Positions 9,901-19,775 of a DNA stretch of 64,000 nt are shown here, piece by piece. The notes under the pieces are model-generated. The model saw only the letters and a program-made list of their open reading frames with translations. It did not search any database and was not told the origin of the DNA. Made by a program: the position numbers and the translations under genes. The DNA lies in the NCBI GenBank assembly GCA_009792885.1, contig WMCF01000088.1:623132-687131 (forward strand), in the 5' to 3' direction. Source of the DNA: Eremophila alpestris peregrina. Its lineage: Eukaryota > Chordata > Aves > Passeriformes > Alaudidae. Every line of letters begins with the position of its first letter. Position 1 is the stretch's first letter.

Positions 9901-12811
9901 TTACAAGGCTGAAATCCTGTTTCTTCATATCAGCATTATCCTCTGGGATATTGCGAGCCAAGATGCCTAGTTACAAAAAAAAAAGAGCATCTTCATTAAA
10001 AAAGAACTAAATCACCAATGGGTTTTCAATTCAACATCTCCCTTCACACTGTGCTTCTGTCCTCAGAGCCTTTCTGTCTTAACTTGTTCATTTTAGTTCA
10101 GACAGCACCCTCAGCCTCTGCTCCTTTATTCTACTTTACAGAGTCTCTGGCTGTTCAAATTCCACACTAACAGGTCTTCTTCCCCCAGTGCTAACTAAAT
10201 CCTACAGTATTCCAAATACTGACCAGCAACCTCAACAATGTACATCCTAAGCACTTGGCTGCATCCCTTAAAACACTTAAACCATCATCAAGGACTTAAC
10301 AGGAGAGAAAAAGGGCACCTGTCCTATGAGATGAGGGAAGCAAGAGAGAATGAGCAGTGTAGGGGGCTGGTGGGGTTTAGGAACTCAGAGAAACGTGAGG
10401 GTGCCATGAGGAACAGCACAGTCCTGTGCTCAGGGTCATGGGAGATTGTCTCCAGCCCTCACACAGGATGGGCAACAGCTTCCACTTGAGGCACCCCAAG
10501 TACAGCAAGAGGAGATGAAAGAGCAGATGGATTAATGTGCAGGCAGATCAGTTATCAGAGATCGTCCCTGCTGGAGTCAGAGAATATCAGAGCATGCAGA
10601 AATCATCCCTGAAGCCTGCACTGTTGTGTTCCTTGTGGTGCACACCAGACCCACCCACAGGTTAAACCCCGTGGAGCTCCCTGCAGCTGACTCAGGCCTT
10701 CACAGAGAAGCTCTGTTACTTGTAGCCCCGGGGAGAGAGCCCTGCTAACTGCAGAGATGCCAGCACAGCAACAAGGAGGTAATTCAGCCACCCTGCACTT
10801 CACCCCGTGGCTTTTTCACCTCTCCTTCTGTTCCTGGAGCAAATCTGTTCTCGTTACTGGGCTCTTCCACACAACCCTTAAAAAAGGCATCTGTCAACTC
10901 CTCCTTCCCACCCTCCCTGCCCTGTTTTAGGCTGGAAGCTGCATCAGCAGGAACTTACCAGCATGGACTGCAGGATGGAGGGTTTTCACACGGCCACCCA
11001 GCATCTCAGGGAAGCCTGTCAGGTCTGAGACATCTCTGCCCAAGGAGAAAACAGCACAGTGACAGATGTGCCACACTGACTTTATCCAGAGCTTGAATGA
11101 CCCAAGCCAAAGAAAGTGCAGAGATTTCACTGCAAACCACCCCCTATGCCAAAGGGGCAACAACTGCTTTTCCCATGAATGGAAACAGAGTTCATGGATC
11201 ACACCCAACTAAGAAGTATAGCTATTTCTTGAATACAATAGAATAACCAAGATGAGCAAACCCCAAAATGGTTTAGAGAATGGAAGGCCATGTGGAGGTG
11301 CTCTTCCTCCCAGCTCAGTTTCACCACTCCTTGTGACTGTTTAGAGTGGTAATAATAATAATATGGGAAGTGTGAGCATCCTTTGCTTCAGGCTTCACTG
11401 ACAGCACAGCCAAGGAAATAAGTTGGAGACACACAACCAAGTGATGGGTAACACTGAGCTCTGGGGGTGATGCAGATTCGTGCTGATGTGTCCCAACCAC
11501 CGCATTCATGGGGAGCAAAAATGGGAGTCACAGTCACCTGTCTTGCCAAATAACTGACATTTTTTTCATCACTGCACTGAAACCCATTTTTATTTGACCA
11601 GAGGTTATTTTTCTTTAATCACAGCATGGGAGACACCAGAACAAATTTCCCCAGAACCATGGGCTAAAACAGCCAGTGACTGTACATGACCTTTTTCCAG
11701 CAGTGGGTGCACAACACTTAAAGGCTCCATCTGCATTACGTGGTTGTGCTGGGAAAACTATTTGTGACCAATGAACTCCAGAGAACTTCAACATGCTCCT
11801 GACACACCAGTGCTGCCCCAGGAGCAGGCAAAGAGCAGCTTTCACCTGGCTGTGAGGAGCAGCACTCAGGGCAGATTATGAAAATCAAGGTAACAGATTG
11901 TCCCATGGAAACAAAGCTGGCTCAAGGCAGCCAAGAATCCCAGCAAAAAGCTCCAACACTTCTCCTCACAGTAATGTTCCTCAGCCAACAGACCGCTGGA
12001 CAAAAAGGTTCTGAAGTTTGCTTTGGGGCAGGGTTTTATTTTCTTTTTTTTAAGGGAAGACTTGCTTTCAGACCAGTTTTCACTCATTTTTGTTCACAGA
12101 GAAAACAATTTAAGCAATTTAAGGGCCCAAAGAGCATTTTTGGTGGTGATGCACAGGGGAGCGTGTGTACCTGACAGGCAAGCCAGCATCCCTCAGGGAC
12201 TTGGCCGTTCCTCCGGAGGCAATTAAACCCAGGCCGAGCGCATTCAGGCTCTTCGCAAACTCCACCAGGTTGGTCTTGTCAGAGACGCTGAGCAAAGCTG
12301 GCGGGCGGGAAAGCGCACCAGTGTTCGGGTTTTAACAGCGGAACAGAGAAACCGACAGGATTAGGCGAGTGAAGCTTTTATAAGCTGAGTAGTTTAAGAG
12401 TGTAAACTCCTAAGTAGTTTAGGAGTGTATGCGGTGTCTGGGGAGGGGAAGGGGAGCACCAGAGCCTCGCGGCGCTCCTCAGGGGAAGCCGCCCCTCACG
12501 GCCTCAGGGCGGGCGCCTCAGGGCGCGCAGCGCGGGCCCGATCGCCTCAGCGCCTTCCCGCTCCCCGAGCTCCGGGACTGAGGGACAGCGGCACCGAGGG
12601 ACAGCGGCCCGGGGCACAGCAGCAGCGCCCGCCCGCCCCCGGCAGCCGCGCGGGAACCAGCGCTGAGGCGCCTTCCGGGGCCGCCCTGCCGAGGCGAGCC
12701 GGCGGCCATTGCGGCGGCAGGGCAAACCCCCCTCCCACACACAGCCCTCAGGGACACCCTCCCCGCCGCCATCGCCCGCCCCGCGTTACCGAGCTGCTGC
12801 CGCGCGGCCAT
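830..12811 (-). CDS. ATIC: ATIC, bifunctional AICAR formyltransferase / IMP cyclohydrolase, 5' portion (12 coding exons, gene runs off the left edge)
   Basis: ATIC catalyses the last two steps of de novo purine synthesis in the cytosol: 10-formyl-THF-dependent formylation of AICAR to FAICAR, then ring closure to IMP. Twelve minus-strand exons with GT-AG borders join in phase to 410 codons with no frame error. The N-terminal IMP cyclohydrolase domain (about residues 1-200) keeps GGRVKTLHP (K67), NLYPFVKTV (Y105), D126 and AAAKNHARV (K138). The formyltransferase part starts near residue 200 and carries SFKHVSP, with catalytic K267 and H268, one higher than human K266/H267 as in avian ATIC. The start MAARQQL lies in a CpG island. 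The full protein is about 593 residues, so roughly the last 180 residues lie left of base 1; I found no further ATIC exon in bases 1-829. The gene is divergent from ABCA12. Family and residue roles are established knowledge; exon borders are read from the sequence. Confidence 0.97.
1872..1961 (-). CDS. ATIC: ATIC coding exon 11
   Basis: The exon encodes VSDGVVAPGYEEEALKILSK followed by KKNGAYCVLQ, exactly 30 codons, phase 0 on both sides. The donor is GTTTGT, weaker than those of the other ATIC introns. Confidence 0.95.
2528..2642. mobile_element. Two CR1-like 3' ends in inverted, outward-facing arrangement
   Basis: The left end reads AATCACAGAATGGTTTGG, the complement of a CR1 3' end. The right end reads CCAAACCC then GATTCTGTGATTCT, a CR1 3' end in plus orientation. 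About 115 bp separate the outer borders, so two CR1 tails face away from each other. Confidence 0.6.
3077..3162 (-). CDS. ATIC: ATIC coding exon 10
   Basis: The exon encodes ADRMSSFGDFIALSDVCDVP and TAKIISRE, formyltransferase domain. It enters in phase 1 from TTTTCCAG and ends in phase 0 at GTCAGT. Confidence 0.96.
4072..4104. repeat. TA/TG microsatellite in ATIC intron 9
   Basis: An imperfect ATATAT, CATATAG, TATATGTGTGTGTG tract is present. Confidence 0.75.
4413..4520 (-). CDS. ATIC: ATIC coding exon 9
   Basis: The exon encodes AAVGVPLSEEEAQVCMVHDL and HKSLTPLASAYARSRG of the formyltransferase domain. The acceptor is CACTAG and the donor GTGAGG; phase 1 on both sides. Confidence 0.96.
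4614..4739 (-). CDS. ATIC: ATIC coding exon 8 (catalytic Lys-His)
   Basis: The exon encodes VVNGSPGFINLCDALNAWQL, VKELKQALGLPAAA and SFKHVSPAG. By my count of joined codons the catalytic pair is K267-H268. The exon and exon 9 lie in a locally GC-rich stretch, separated by a 93-bp intron. Confidence 0.97.
4740..5878 (-). other. ATIC: ATIC intron 7
   Basis: Intron of 1139 bp between exons 8 and 7. No repeat or RNA gene is recognised. Confidence 0.85.
5879..6035 (-). CDS. ATIC: ATIC coding exon 7
   Basis: The exon encodes AFTHTAQYDAAISDYFRKEY, SKGVSQLPLRYGMNPHQSPA and QLYTTRAKLPLT. It spans the linker into the AICAR formyltransferase domain; RYGMNPHQ is a family hallmark. The preceding intron is only 129 bp. 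Confidence 0.97.
6165..6316 (-). CDS. ATIC: ATIC coding exon 6
   Basis: The exon encodes GGVALLRAAAKNHARVTVVC, DPADYTAVAKEMAASRDKD and TALETRRLLALK, ending the IMP cyclohydrolase domain. K138 corresponds to human K137. The exon ends in phase 0 at donor GTCAGT. Confidence 0.96.
7580..7668 (-). CDS. ATIC: ATIC coding exon 5
   Basis: The exon encodes VVVCNLYPFVKTVSSPGVTV and then QDAVEKIDIG. Y105 and D126 match human Y104 and D125 of the IMP cyclohydrolase active site. Donor GTAAGT. Confidence 0.96.
9900..9966 (-). CDS. ATIC: ATIC coding exon 4
   Basis: The exon encodes GILARNIPEDNADM followed by KKQDFSLVR, part of the IMP cyclohydrolase domain. The acceptor is AACTAG and the donor GTAAAT. Phases 1 in and 2 out agree with exons 3 and 5. 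Confidence 0.95.
10959..11035 (-). CDS. ATIC: ATIC coding exon 3
   Basis: The exon encodes DVSDLTGFPEMLGGRVKT and LHPAVHA. The strongly conserved GGRVKTLHP contains K67 (human K66), an IMP cyclohydrolase active-site residue. Donor GTAAGT; splice phase 2 in, 1 out. Confidence 0.96.
12171..12297 (-). CDS. ATIC: ATIC coding exon 2
   Basis: The exon encodes residues 8-50, including LLSVSDKTNLVEF and LIASGGTAKSLRDAGLP, the start of the MGS-like fold of IMP cyclohydrolase. The acceptor follows a CCCGCCAG stretch and the donor is GTACAC. It enters in phase 1 and leaves in phase 2, matching both neighbours. Confidence 0.95.
12790..12811 (-). CDS. ATIC: ATIC coding exon 1 (start codon)
   Basis: The exon encodes MAARQQL plus one base and ends at donor GTAACG. 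The ATG (12811-12809) has a strong context, with GGCGCC before it and G after it, and it lies inside the CpG island. The 5' UTR extends to higher coordinates; its start cannot be fixed from sequence. Confidence 0.93.
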
Positions 12812-12966
12812 GGCGCCGTCGGTGGGTGCAGGAGGGCGCGGAGGCAGCGAAAGGGCGAGCGGCGGCGGCCCGGCGGGATTTGGGCGCACGGGGGCGGGAG
12901 GCGGAGGGGGCGGCCCGGGCGGGGCGGGGAATTCAGGGGGCGGCCGTGGCCGGGTCGGGCGGCGGG

Positions 12967-12972
12967 CACGTG
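12967..12972. promoter_or_regulatory. CACGTG E-box upstream of ATIC
   Basis: A perfect palindromic CACGTG lies about 155 bp upstream of the ATIC start codon at the edge of the CpG island. MYC/MAX and USF bind this motif, and purine synthesis genes are known MYC targets. Use at this site is inferred. Confidence 0.5.
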
Positions 12973-13106
12973 TGTTTTGGGACACACGAGTGGCCTCGGG
13001 GTGCGACAGCGAGGATGCCCCGTGGTGGTGTTCCCGCTGCACATGTGTTCAGTGTGTGTGTGGGTGCACCAAGCATACAGGCACACACATAGACATACAT
13101 GTGACA

Positions 13107-13140
13107 CCCCCCCCCCCCCCCCCCCCCCCCACACACACAC
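13107..13140. repeat. Poly-C tract (24 C) followed by (AC)5
   Basis: A run of 24 cytosines at 13107-13130 is followed directly by five AC units. Further CA/TG-rich sequence lies upstream (13050-13100). The minus strand would be a run of 24 guanines, able to form G-quadruplexes. Homopolymers of this length are error-prone in sequencing, so the exact length is uncertain. Confidence 0.95.
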
Positions 13141-14397
13141 AGAATTTTCGGTGGTGGGAAACCCAGCTTAGTACACAGGTGAAAAATGAGGTGCAGGTGA
13201 AGCAGTGCCTCCTCGCTGTGGAAGGTGGTACATGAGGGACATTGATTTTTTCCAGGATTCCTGACAGGAGTTTCATCTATGGAAAGTCCTCTCACAGAGC
13301 TTCCGCACGGGCAGAGGCAGAACGCTCATTTACCAAGTCTGAGGTAAAAAAATCGTTTGCAAATAGTAAAATGATGCTTTATTTATTTCTTATTTGTCTC
13401 CATAATGGGAGCTATTAGGGGGAGCTCTTTTCCCCCCTCTGTGGGCCTCCAAATTTCCTGATACTCCTTGCAGAAGAGCTTTGCCTGTTTTCCTGCTAGC
13501 CTGTGGTTCACAGGTAACACTGGCTGAACATGCTGGCTTTAACAGGTTAAAATCTGTGCTGTGCCCCTGTACACCCCAGCAGGGTTCAGCTGCAGCACTG
13601 GGACAGCAGTGCTCTGCAAGTAGAGCACTCTGCAGTTAATTTGCAGCACAAGCCCCTGGTAACATTGAATCAGCGATAATGTCAGCATGGGCAGGCCCCT
13701 GAGGCCTTCTGTCACATTTTCATCGGCCACACAGGTGTTCATTGTACACCTGCAGCTCCCAGAGCACTCAGACTGCATTAGGCACTCCACTTGCATTGAA
13801 AAATGAAGGAATAAATGGAAGTTTTTGGCTCTTGCAGGCAGAAAGGTGGGGAGTGCTGCTGGGAGGCCCAGACACTTGGCTGTTTTGATTTGTGGGTCTC
13901 TAGGCTTGGGCAGTATTGTCTGTGTGAGGAAGAGTCAAGCCAGAAATACCAAATATACATAATGAACCCAGTGTGTGTATTACTCTCAGTAGCAGCTAGT
14001 GACAAGCAGTAATAAATTACGGCTCAGGAGGGTGGCTGGGGCCAAATGAAAATATACTGTTAAGTGGTACATAAGCACTATCATTATGAAAATACACACC
14101 TAGGAGAGAATAAAAGTTGTGCAAAGAGTACAGCTGAGGTGGGCTTTGGTGATGATTAATGCCTGTGCAAATGAACAATTTGACAGAGCACTGCATTTTT
14201 ATCCAAAATCAGAGAACGACTGTGTATTGCAGCAGGGTGCCTGGTGGCCCTGTCAGCCTGTGCACAAGGACAGGGACACTGCTGCCTTCAGACAAACAGG
14301 GAGGGGTGTTATCAGGGTCAATAATGGCATTGGCTCTGTTGCCAGTTTGGTGTCCCTTGGCACCTGAAGTTTCTGTTTGCGCAGGAGTGGCAGGGGG

Positions 14398-14904
14398 TGG
14401 TTTGGGCTTAATCCCTGTCCCAGTACAGGAAGGACATGGAGCTGTTGGAGTGAGTTCAGGGGAAGTCACCGACATGATCAGAGGGGTGGAGCAGCTCTGC
14501 TGTGGGAAAAGGCTGGGAGAACTGGGATTGCTCAGCCTGGAGAACAAAAGGCTTTGGGATGACCTGATTGTCGCCTTCCAGTGCCTGAAGGAGCTGACAA
14601 GAAAGATGGAGAGAGATTCTTTATGAGGGCCTGGAGTGACAGGACAGTGGGAGATGGGGTCAGACTGAAAGAAAGCAGGGTTAGATCAGATATTGGGAAA
14701 AACTTATTCCCTGTGAGGGTGGCGAGGCCTTGGCACAGGTTGCCCAGAGAAGCTGTGGCTGCCCCATCTCTGGAAGTGTCCAAGACCAAGTTGGACAGGG
14801 CTTGGAGCAACCTGGGGTAGTGGAAGGTGTCCCTGCCCATGGCAGGGGGTTGGAACTGGATGGGCTTTAAGGTCTTTTCCAAGTCAAACCATTCTGTGAT
14901 TCTG
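14398..14904 (+). mobile_element. CR1 LINE, 5'-truncated, plus orientation
   Basis: The sequence follows the 3' part of CR1 as known from bird genomes: GAAGGACATGGAGCTGTTGG, GGGATTGCTCAGCCTGGAGA, then GACAGGGCTTGGAGCAACCT and the terminal CCATTCTGTGATTCT. Open frames across it are fragments of this element, not host genes. The 5' border is approximate. Confidence 0.9.
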
Positions 14905-17352
14905 CATCTGAGAAGAGACGTTCTGGCTGTGTGCTAGAGGGGTGTCTGGATTTGGATGGGATTAATATGTCCTGATTTGGGGATGTCTTTGCAGGAAAAT
15001 CAGACAGTCTGCCTCCCCAGAGGTTCAGTTTTGCTTTATAGAGCTTAATTCTAATTGGTTTTGGTGATGTTTAAAGGGTATTCAAATATCCTATGCTCTG
15101 CTCATGTCCCATCATTTATTCAATAGGAATGAGGTCTCATTGGAGCTTTTTCCTGGTGTTTTAAAGCATTACAGAAGCTCATCCTGAGCCAAGAATGCAG
15201 TAACATCATATTGAAAATAATGGGAAGAGGTAAATGGTAGAATTACAAATACCACATTAAGGTTATTTCTAAATCATACTAGGGCCTACATCCAAGAAAG
15301 AAAAATCAGGCTTAATAAACACTGTGCTCTGCTGTGTTAATAAGAAGAAGTAAAAAGAGGATGAAGCTGAATAGGGGCAGACAAAAGGGATGGTGTTGCT
15401 GGTGTTAGGACAATACCCTAGATTCCCTTCTCTTCAGGCTGCAGGGAGCAAGCAATGCTTTTTAGCTTGGCTCTGAGTTTCTGTTGCGAGTCTGTTTTCT
15501 ATTGTTGGGGTTTTTTTCATGTATCAGACCAAGAAGAGTATAGAAAACCAGGTCAGTTTGGCCTGTTGATTAATTTGTTAGGCTAGGAAGCAAACAAGGA
15601 AGCAAACAGCTGCCTGTGGCTAGCAGAGGGTGGGCTGGGCCTGCCAGAGGACAAGGAAGAGCCAGCCAAAAAGCAGGACTCCATTCAATGTGGATGTCCA
15701 TAGCTGACTGGGTTTGGGGCTTCAGAGATGAAGGGTCATGAGGGGTGAGCATTACACCAGTGATCTGATCTCGATCTGACTTACCCCAGGAAATGTGTCT
15801 CATCATCACAGGGCTGCTTTGGGAAAACAAGTTATTGTGGGCATCTCTGCCTGTCTGAAACACAGTCCTCAGCTTTGGAACTCCCCATCATACCAAGCTT
15901 ATCTTCCTTAACCAGGCCCTGCTTCCATTTACATCCCTCCCCACACCTTTCCTCAACAACCCCTTGCCTCTGCTGTGCTCTGTGCTGCCCTCCAGCAAAG
16001 GCTGTGGTATTCAGCATGATGTAAGACAAATACATCTCAGTCCTACTCTGACTCCTCTTTTCTTCCCTGGCGGCTATTTAAGCAAGGAAGTATATTGTTC
16101 TAGTATCTGCTGTCTCCCTTGAGGCTGCTGTTTGCCAGGCACTGGGCCTCATTTCTCCAGTCTCCCAGAGACCAGAGTCTTGCAAGCACATATCTATGCC
16201 CCTCAATCAATATTATGGGATTGCTCACTGCAAAGGTCTCCTGGAGGCTTTGAGTGCCCTGTCTCAGATGCTGCACAACAGAAGAGGTGAGAGTGGAATT
16301 GAATCCAGGCTGCTTCTCAAGGGTTACTGCTACATGCAGGCTTTTGGTTTGTCTGCCTTTTGCTCTCAGGGTTCATAGAACTTCAAAACTTGGCGTATTG
16401 CAGGAGAAAAAGAGCTGCTAAGTATTGCTTGTTCGAGAGCTGCAGCACACTGCCTGTGCCACTGCTATGAGTTAACTCTGGGGCAGCTTCAGCACCGAGC
16501 TGATGAACGGGCTGGGCAGGAGTGTTCCACAATGACAGAGAGGCTCAAGAGCCCTGAGGCACTCCGAGTTTCTTTTTCAGCCCTTATCAGCTTGGAGCAG
16601 CTTTTGTTTTACCGTGTTCCTGGGAGGTCCCAGTTAAATCACATCCGTGGTGTGCAGGCTGGCAGCTGTCACTGTAAATCCCTGCTCAGCGTCCCACGGA
16701 GCTGCTGAGGTGACAGTGAGCCTCTAGCTGAAGCTCAGAGACACCAAAGAGCTCTGCACATTCAATTTGACTCGGTGTGTGAAGGTTACATCCCCTCCTC
16801 ACTCACCAACACGAGTGGTTGGTTTTCCCAAACCTGTGATACCAATGTCTGATGCTTTTCCTGCAAAAGAGCCCATTTCCTTGTAATAGAATAAATACTG
16901 CAGATTTCAGCCTGAGTTATTCTCCTGATGCTCTGGGTTATGAATGAGACCCAAAGGTGCATAAACTGAAGGACCATTTATTTTCTGAATGCTCCTATTT
17001 CTTTCCTCCCAGAGGCTGGTTCCTATCCAAGCACAGAAGGAAAAATAATACCCAAAAAGTAAGAAATCGTTTCTCTTGTTGGTGACTCAGTGCCTGCTCT
17101 GATCTGAACCCCACATGTAGGCTGTGGCTGAACAGGTGTTTGCAATTGCAAACATGGGGTTTGCAGTTAAAAAAAAATAATTTAAAATCCATCCACTTTG
17201 AGGTTCCTTGCCTTGTCAGGCTATTTGTGTGAAAGGAAGAATTCCCAGAGAAAAGAAAAGAGGAGGAGATATTTTGTTTGGGTATTTTTGCTGTAGGTGC
17301 GAAGAAATTACGTTATCCACGAGTAACAGGCTGCTTTAGCTTTTCACAGCAC

Positions 17353-17511
17353 CATGGAATCCCAGAATGTTTTGGGTTGGAAGGGACTTCAAAGCTTGTC
17401 TCATTCCACCCCCTGCCATGGGCAGGGACACCTTCCACTATCCCAGCCCCATCCAACCTGGCCTTGGACACTGCCAGGGATCCAGGGGCAGCCACAGCTT
17501 CTCTGGGAAGC
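17353..17511 (-). mobile_element. CR1 LINE fragment, minus orientation
   Basis: It begins with GGAATCCCAGAATGTTTTGG, then TTGGAAGGGACTTC and CCATGGGCAGGGACACCTTC, the complement of the CR1 3' end, and stops after the GCAGCCACAGCTTCT segment. Confidence 0.88.
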
Positions 17512-17590
17512 TGAAATCACGGATTCATCGGTGTCTCCCTTTGCCCCCAGCACTTTGGACACCCGTGTTTGTGTCCCTGGGTGAGAGGGC

Positions 17591-17672
17591 TGCTCCCGGG
17601 AGATCTGTCCTGCCGGGATCCTGCCGGGATCCTGCCGGGAGAGCTGTCCTGCCGGGATCTTGCCGGGATGCC
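17591..17672. repeat. GC-rich minisatellite of a CCTGCCGGGAT unit
   Basis: Five copies of CCTGCCGGGAT or close variants occur in tandem, interrupted by two GAGATCTGTCC/GAGAGCTGTCC spacers, suggesting a higher-order unit of about 45 bp. It lies just after a CR1 fragment. Confidence 0.85.
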
Positions 17673-17959
17673 AAAAGTGCAGGACACCGGCTCCCACTAG
17701 AGCGCGCTAGGACAGTTAAAATGGAGCTGGTTTTCTGCTGGCATCAGGGTGGAACCATCAAAGATGCCTGTGTAAGGAACAGCGCTTTTGTTTTCCAGCA
17801 GGGATTCTGGCTAAGTTCCCCATCTTCTGAGTACAGTTTCCCTGGATGAGTGTGCAGCAAACCCAGCTGTAGAGCACTGAGGTTTGGGCTGGGACAAGTG
17901 CTGGCAAAAACCTGTTGGAAGACCTTTCACTGGACAGAGGGCAGGGAGAAGCTTTGTCC

Positions 17960-18044
17960 TCAAGCCCTGCACAGATTTGCACTTCCTCTGCCTTGCAGAG
18001 CAGCAAAGGGACTGTGAGAGGAGATTCCTACTCTCAGTGTGCTC
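17960..18044. repeat. Left arm of a long inverted repeat
   Basis: This arm, from TCAAGCCCTGC to CAGTGTGCTC, is nearly the reverse complement of 18140-18219. A few mismatches and small indels are visible, for example GAGGAG in this arm where the partner is shorter. The arms are separated by about 95 bp. Confidence 0.9.
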
Positions 18045-18050
18045 AATCAA

Positions 18051-18159
18051 GAATATGGGAAGTTCTTTTATAGATTAACCACTGAAATCCCAGTGTTAGG
18101 CAGCATCAAGCTCCACTGATGCCATAAGCCATGGCAAGGAGCACACTGAGAGTAGGAAT
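18051..18159. repeat. Dispersed direct repeat, copy A (loop of the inverted repeat)
   Basis: From GAATATGGGAAGTTCTT to GAGAGTAGGAAT this segment matches 21226-21347 in the same orientation, with small indels. It covers the whole loop and the first part of the right arm. Confidence 0.9.
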
Positions 18160-18219
18160 CTCACAGTCCCTTTGATGCTATGTAAGGCAGAGGAAGTGGA
18201 AATCTCTGCAGGGCTTGAC
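18140..18219. repeat. Right arm of the long inverted repeat
   Basis: The arm reads GAGCACACTGAGAGTAGGAA to GCAGGGCTTGA and pairs with 17960-18044. Its inner 20 bases or so also occur at the end of the direct repeat copy at 21226-21347. Confidence 0.9.
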
Positions 18220-18637
18220 CATGGACAGGAGCCCACCTCGAAGTCCCATTGTTGGTCTGCTGTTGTCATTTATGCACTTTGAAACTACCCCTAACAAACT
18301 TGCCCATCTTCACAGGTGAATTTCCTGCCTACACCCAGGCTCTTAGACCCCTGTCTGCTACCCTCCTTTGCTTCGTGTTTACTTAATTAGCCAGCTGGAG
18401 CTTAATTCCTTTCATGAGCTACGGTCTAATACATAAAGATGACAGTGACAGGAATCTTGGCTTAGGTTTCAATTTGCATGTTAATTCATTGTGGTTCCCC
18501 AGATAGCTGGAATTTGCTCCAACAGGATCTGGGAGGTGATGAAATGGGCGGGGTGCTCTGTGTCCCAGCGAGAGCCTGGAGCGATAGGTGACATAGTTTT
18601 ACTGTCCACCAGGCACCATCTCCTGTAGATCTACAGC

Positions 18638-18672
18638 AAAAAGCAAAGCAAAGGCGAAAAGCAAAGCAAAAA
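18638..18672. repeat. Short A-rich direct repeat (AAAAGCAAAGCAAA)
   Basis: Two copies of AAAAGCAAAGCAAA are separated by GGCG. It is a minor low-complexity feature. Confidence 0.7.
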
Positions 18673-19195
18673 TCCTAAATGAGGAGCTTTTCTTAGTACC
18701 AAATGCAAACAGAGTCGTGGCTCTGGTTGGTGAGAAGCATCTGGAAATCGGTGAAGCCTGGTGAGAGAGGCTGTCACAGATTAAGAAGGAGCAGAGTGAT
18801 TTTACATAACAATCCAGCCCCAGTCATCTCTGGTTCACAAAACCCTCGACAGACACACGCATATAGAGAAGAGAGACACTCCAGGCAGGGAGGGAACAGC
18901 GATTTCCCTGAGTGGGAGACAAGCCCATGCTGGCTCGGAAGGGTTCAGGCACAAACCCCGTGGCTCCACGGGACTCATCTTCCTGTCTGACATCCAGGAG
19001 CTGGCTGACAGGGAAGGGAACGCTGCGAGCCTGGCTTCGGTTCCAGCGCTCTGGGGGACCACGGGAGCACTGACAGCAAACACGGAGAGCTGCCATTTTC
19101 CTGAAGCGCCTGAAAAAGCAGCGGCTTGCCAAAGGTGGCTCTCCTGGAAAAGACAGCCACACGTGGTTATTTATCTGTTACATTCCAGCTAACCG

Positions 19196-19225
19196 AGAGC
19201 CGGACCCCGGAGAGCCGGGATCCGG
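19196..19225. repeat. 15-bp GC-rich tandem duplication followed by a TATA-like GATAAAAA
   Basis: AGAGCCGGACCCCGG is followed directly by AGAGCCGGGATCCGG, then GATAAAAACAGG. The patch is CpG-rich in an otherwise CpG-poor intergenic region. It may be a small regulatory element, but nothing proves this. Confidence 0.6.
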
Positions 19226-19775
19226 GATAAAAACAGGGCTTGCCGCAAGCCCCTGTGAGCTGAATAGAAATCATGGCTAAACAGGAGCATGGGAAGAGAG
19301 ACAGAGTGGTGTGAAGAGGCATGGCCAGCATCACACAGCAGGCAGTGCCACAGCCAGCGAGCCTTGGAGCAGGCTCTAGCTGGCAGATGGGCTCAGTTGC
19401 AGCAAATCATCCATTTTCAGATTTTGCTGATTTTACACAGACTTTATTTTAATAACAGAAGAAAAGAGTGAGACATTTTTTCAAAAATCACTTGTCCCTT
19501 TCCTTTTTTTTTTTGTTTTTCCTCCCAAGAAACTGCAATAGGCACCTTTATTTTAGCCATGGATAACATTTAAATGAAGAATTGTGGGGACAAAAAATTG
19601 AAGATAAATGTTGTCTCTTCTCTGTGTTCAAAAACCCAATGGCTTTGGATTCTCCAGGAGTTTCTTGTGCTTTCTGAAAATGCTGTTATCTTGTATGCCC
19701 TGCATTCATAATCAGTTGTGGTTCCTTCTTTCTGTTCTGACCTTGCTTGCTCAGAGTCTCGAGTCACAATAGGAC

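Larger units (their letters stand above)
6317..12170 (-). other. ATIC: ATIC introns 2-5 (exons 3-5 lie inside)
   Basis: Apart from exons 3, 4 and 5 this is intronic and AT-leaning. I recognise no clear transposon or RNA gene; the open frames on both strands are short and show no conserved motif. Confidence 0.8.
12430..13030. promoter_or_regulatory. ATIC: CpG island promoter of ATIC
   Basis: The region is very G+C and CpG dense compared with both flanks and covers ATIC exon 1 and its upstream side. Several GGGCGG/GGGGCGG GC boxes lie at about 12890-12945, before the minus-strand start codon. No TATA box is evident, as usual for a housekeeping gene. The long open frames through this island are a by-product of low stop-codon density. 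Confidence 0.85.

Noticed and set aside
12425..13171. Plus-strand open frame of 248 codons and overlapping frames on both strands
   Set aside because: It lies in the ATIC CpG island and runs through the poly-C tract; low stop frequency from high G+C explains it. It is rich in Arg, Pro, Gly and Ala with no recognisable domain.
14532..14882. Minus-strand open frame of 116 codons
   Set aside because: It is antisense to the CR1 copy at 14398-14904.
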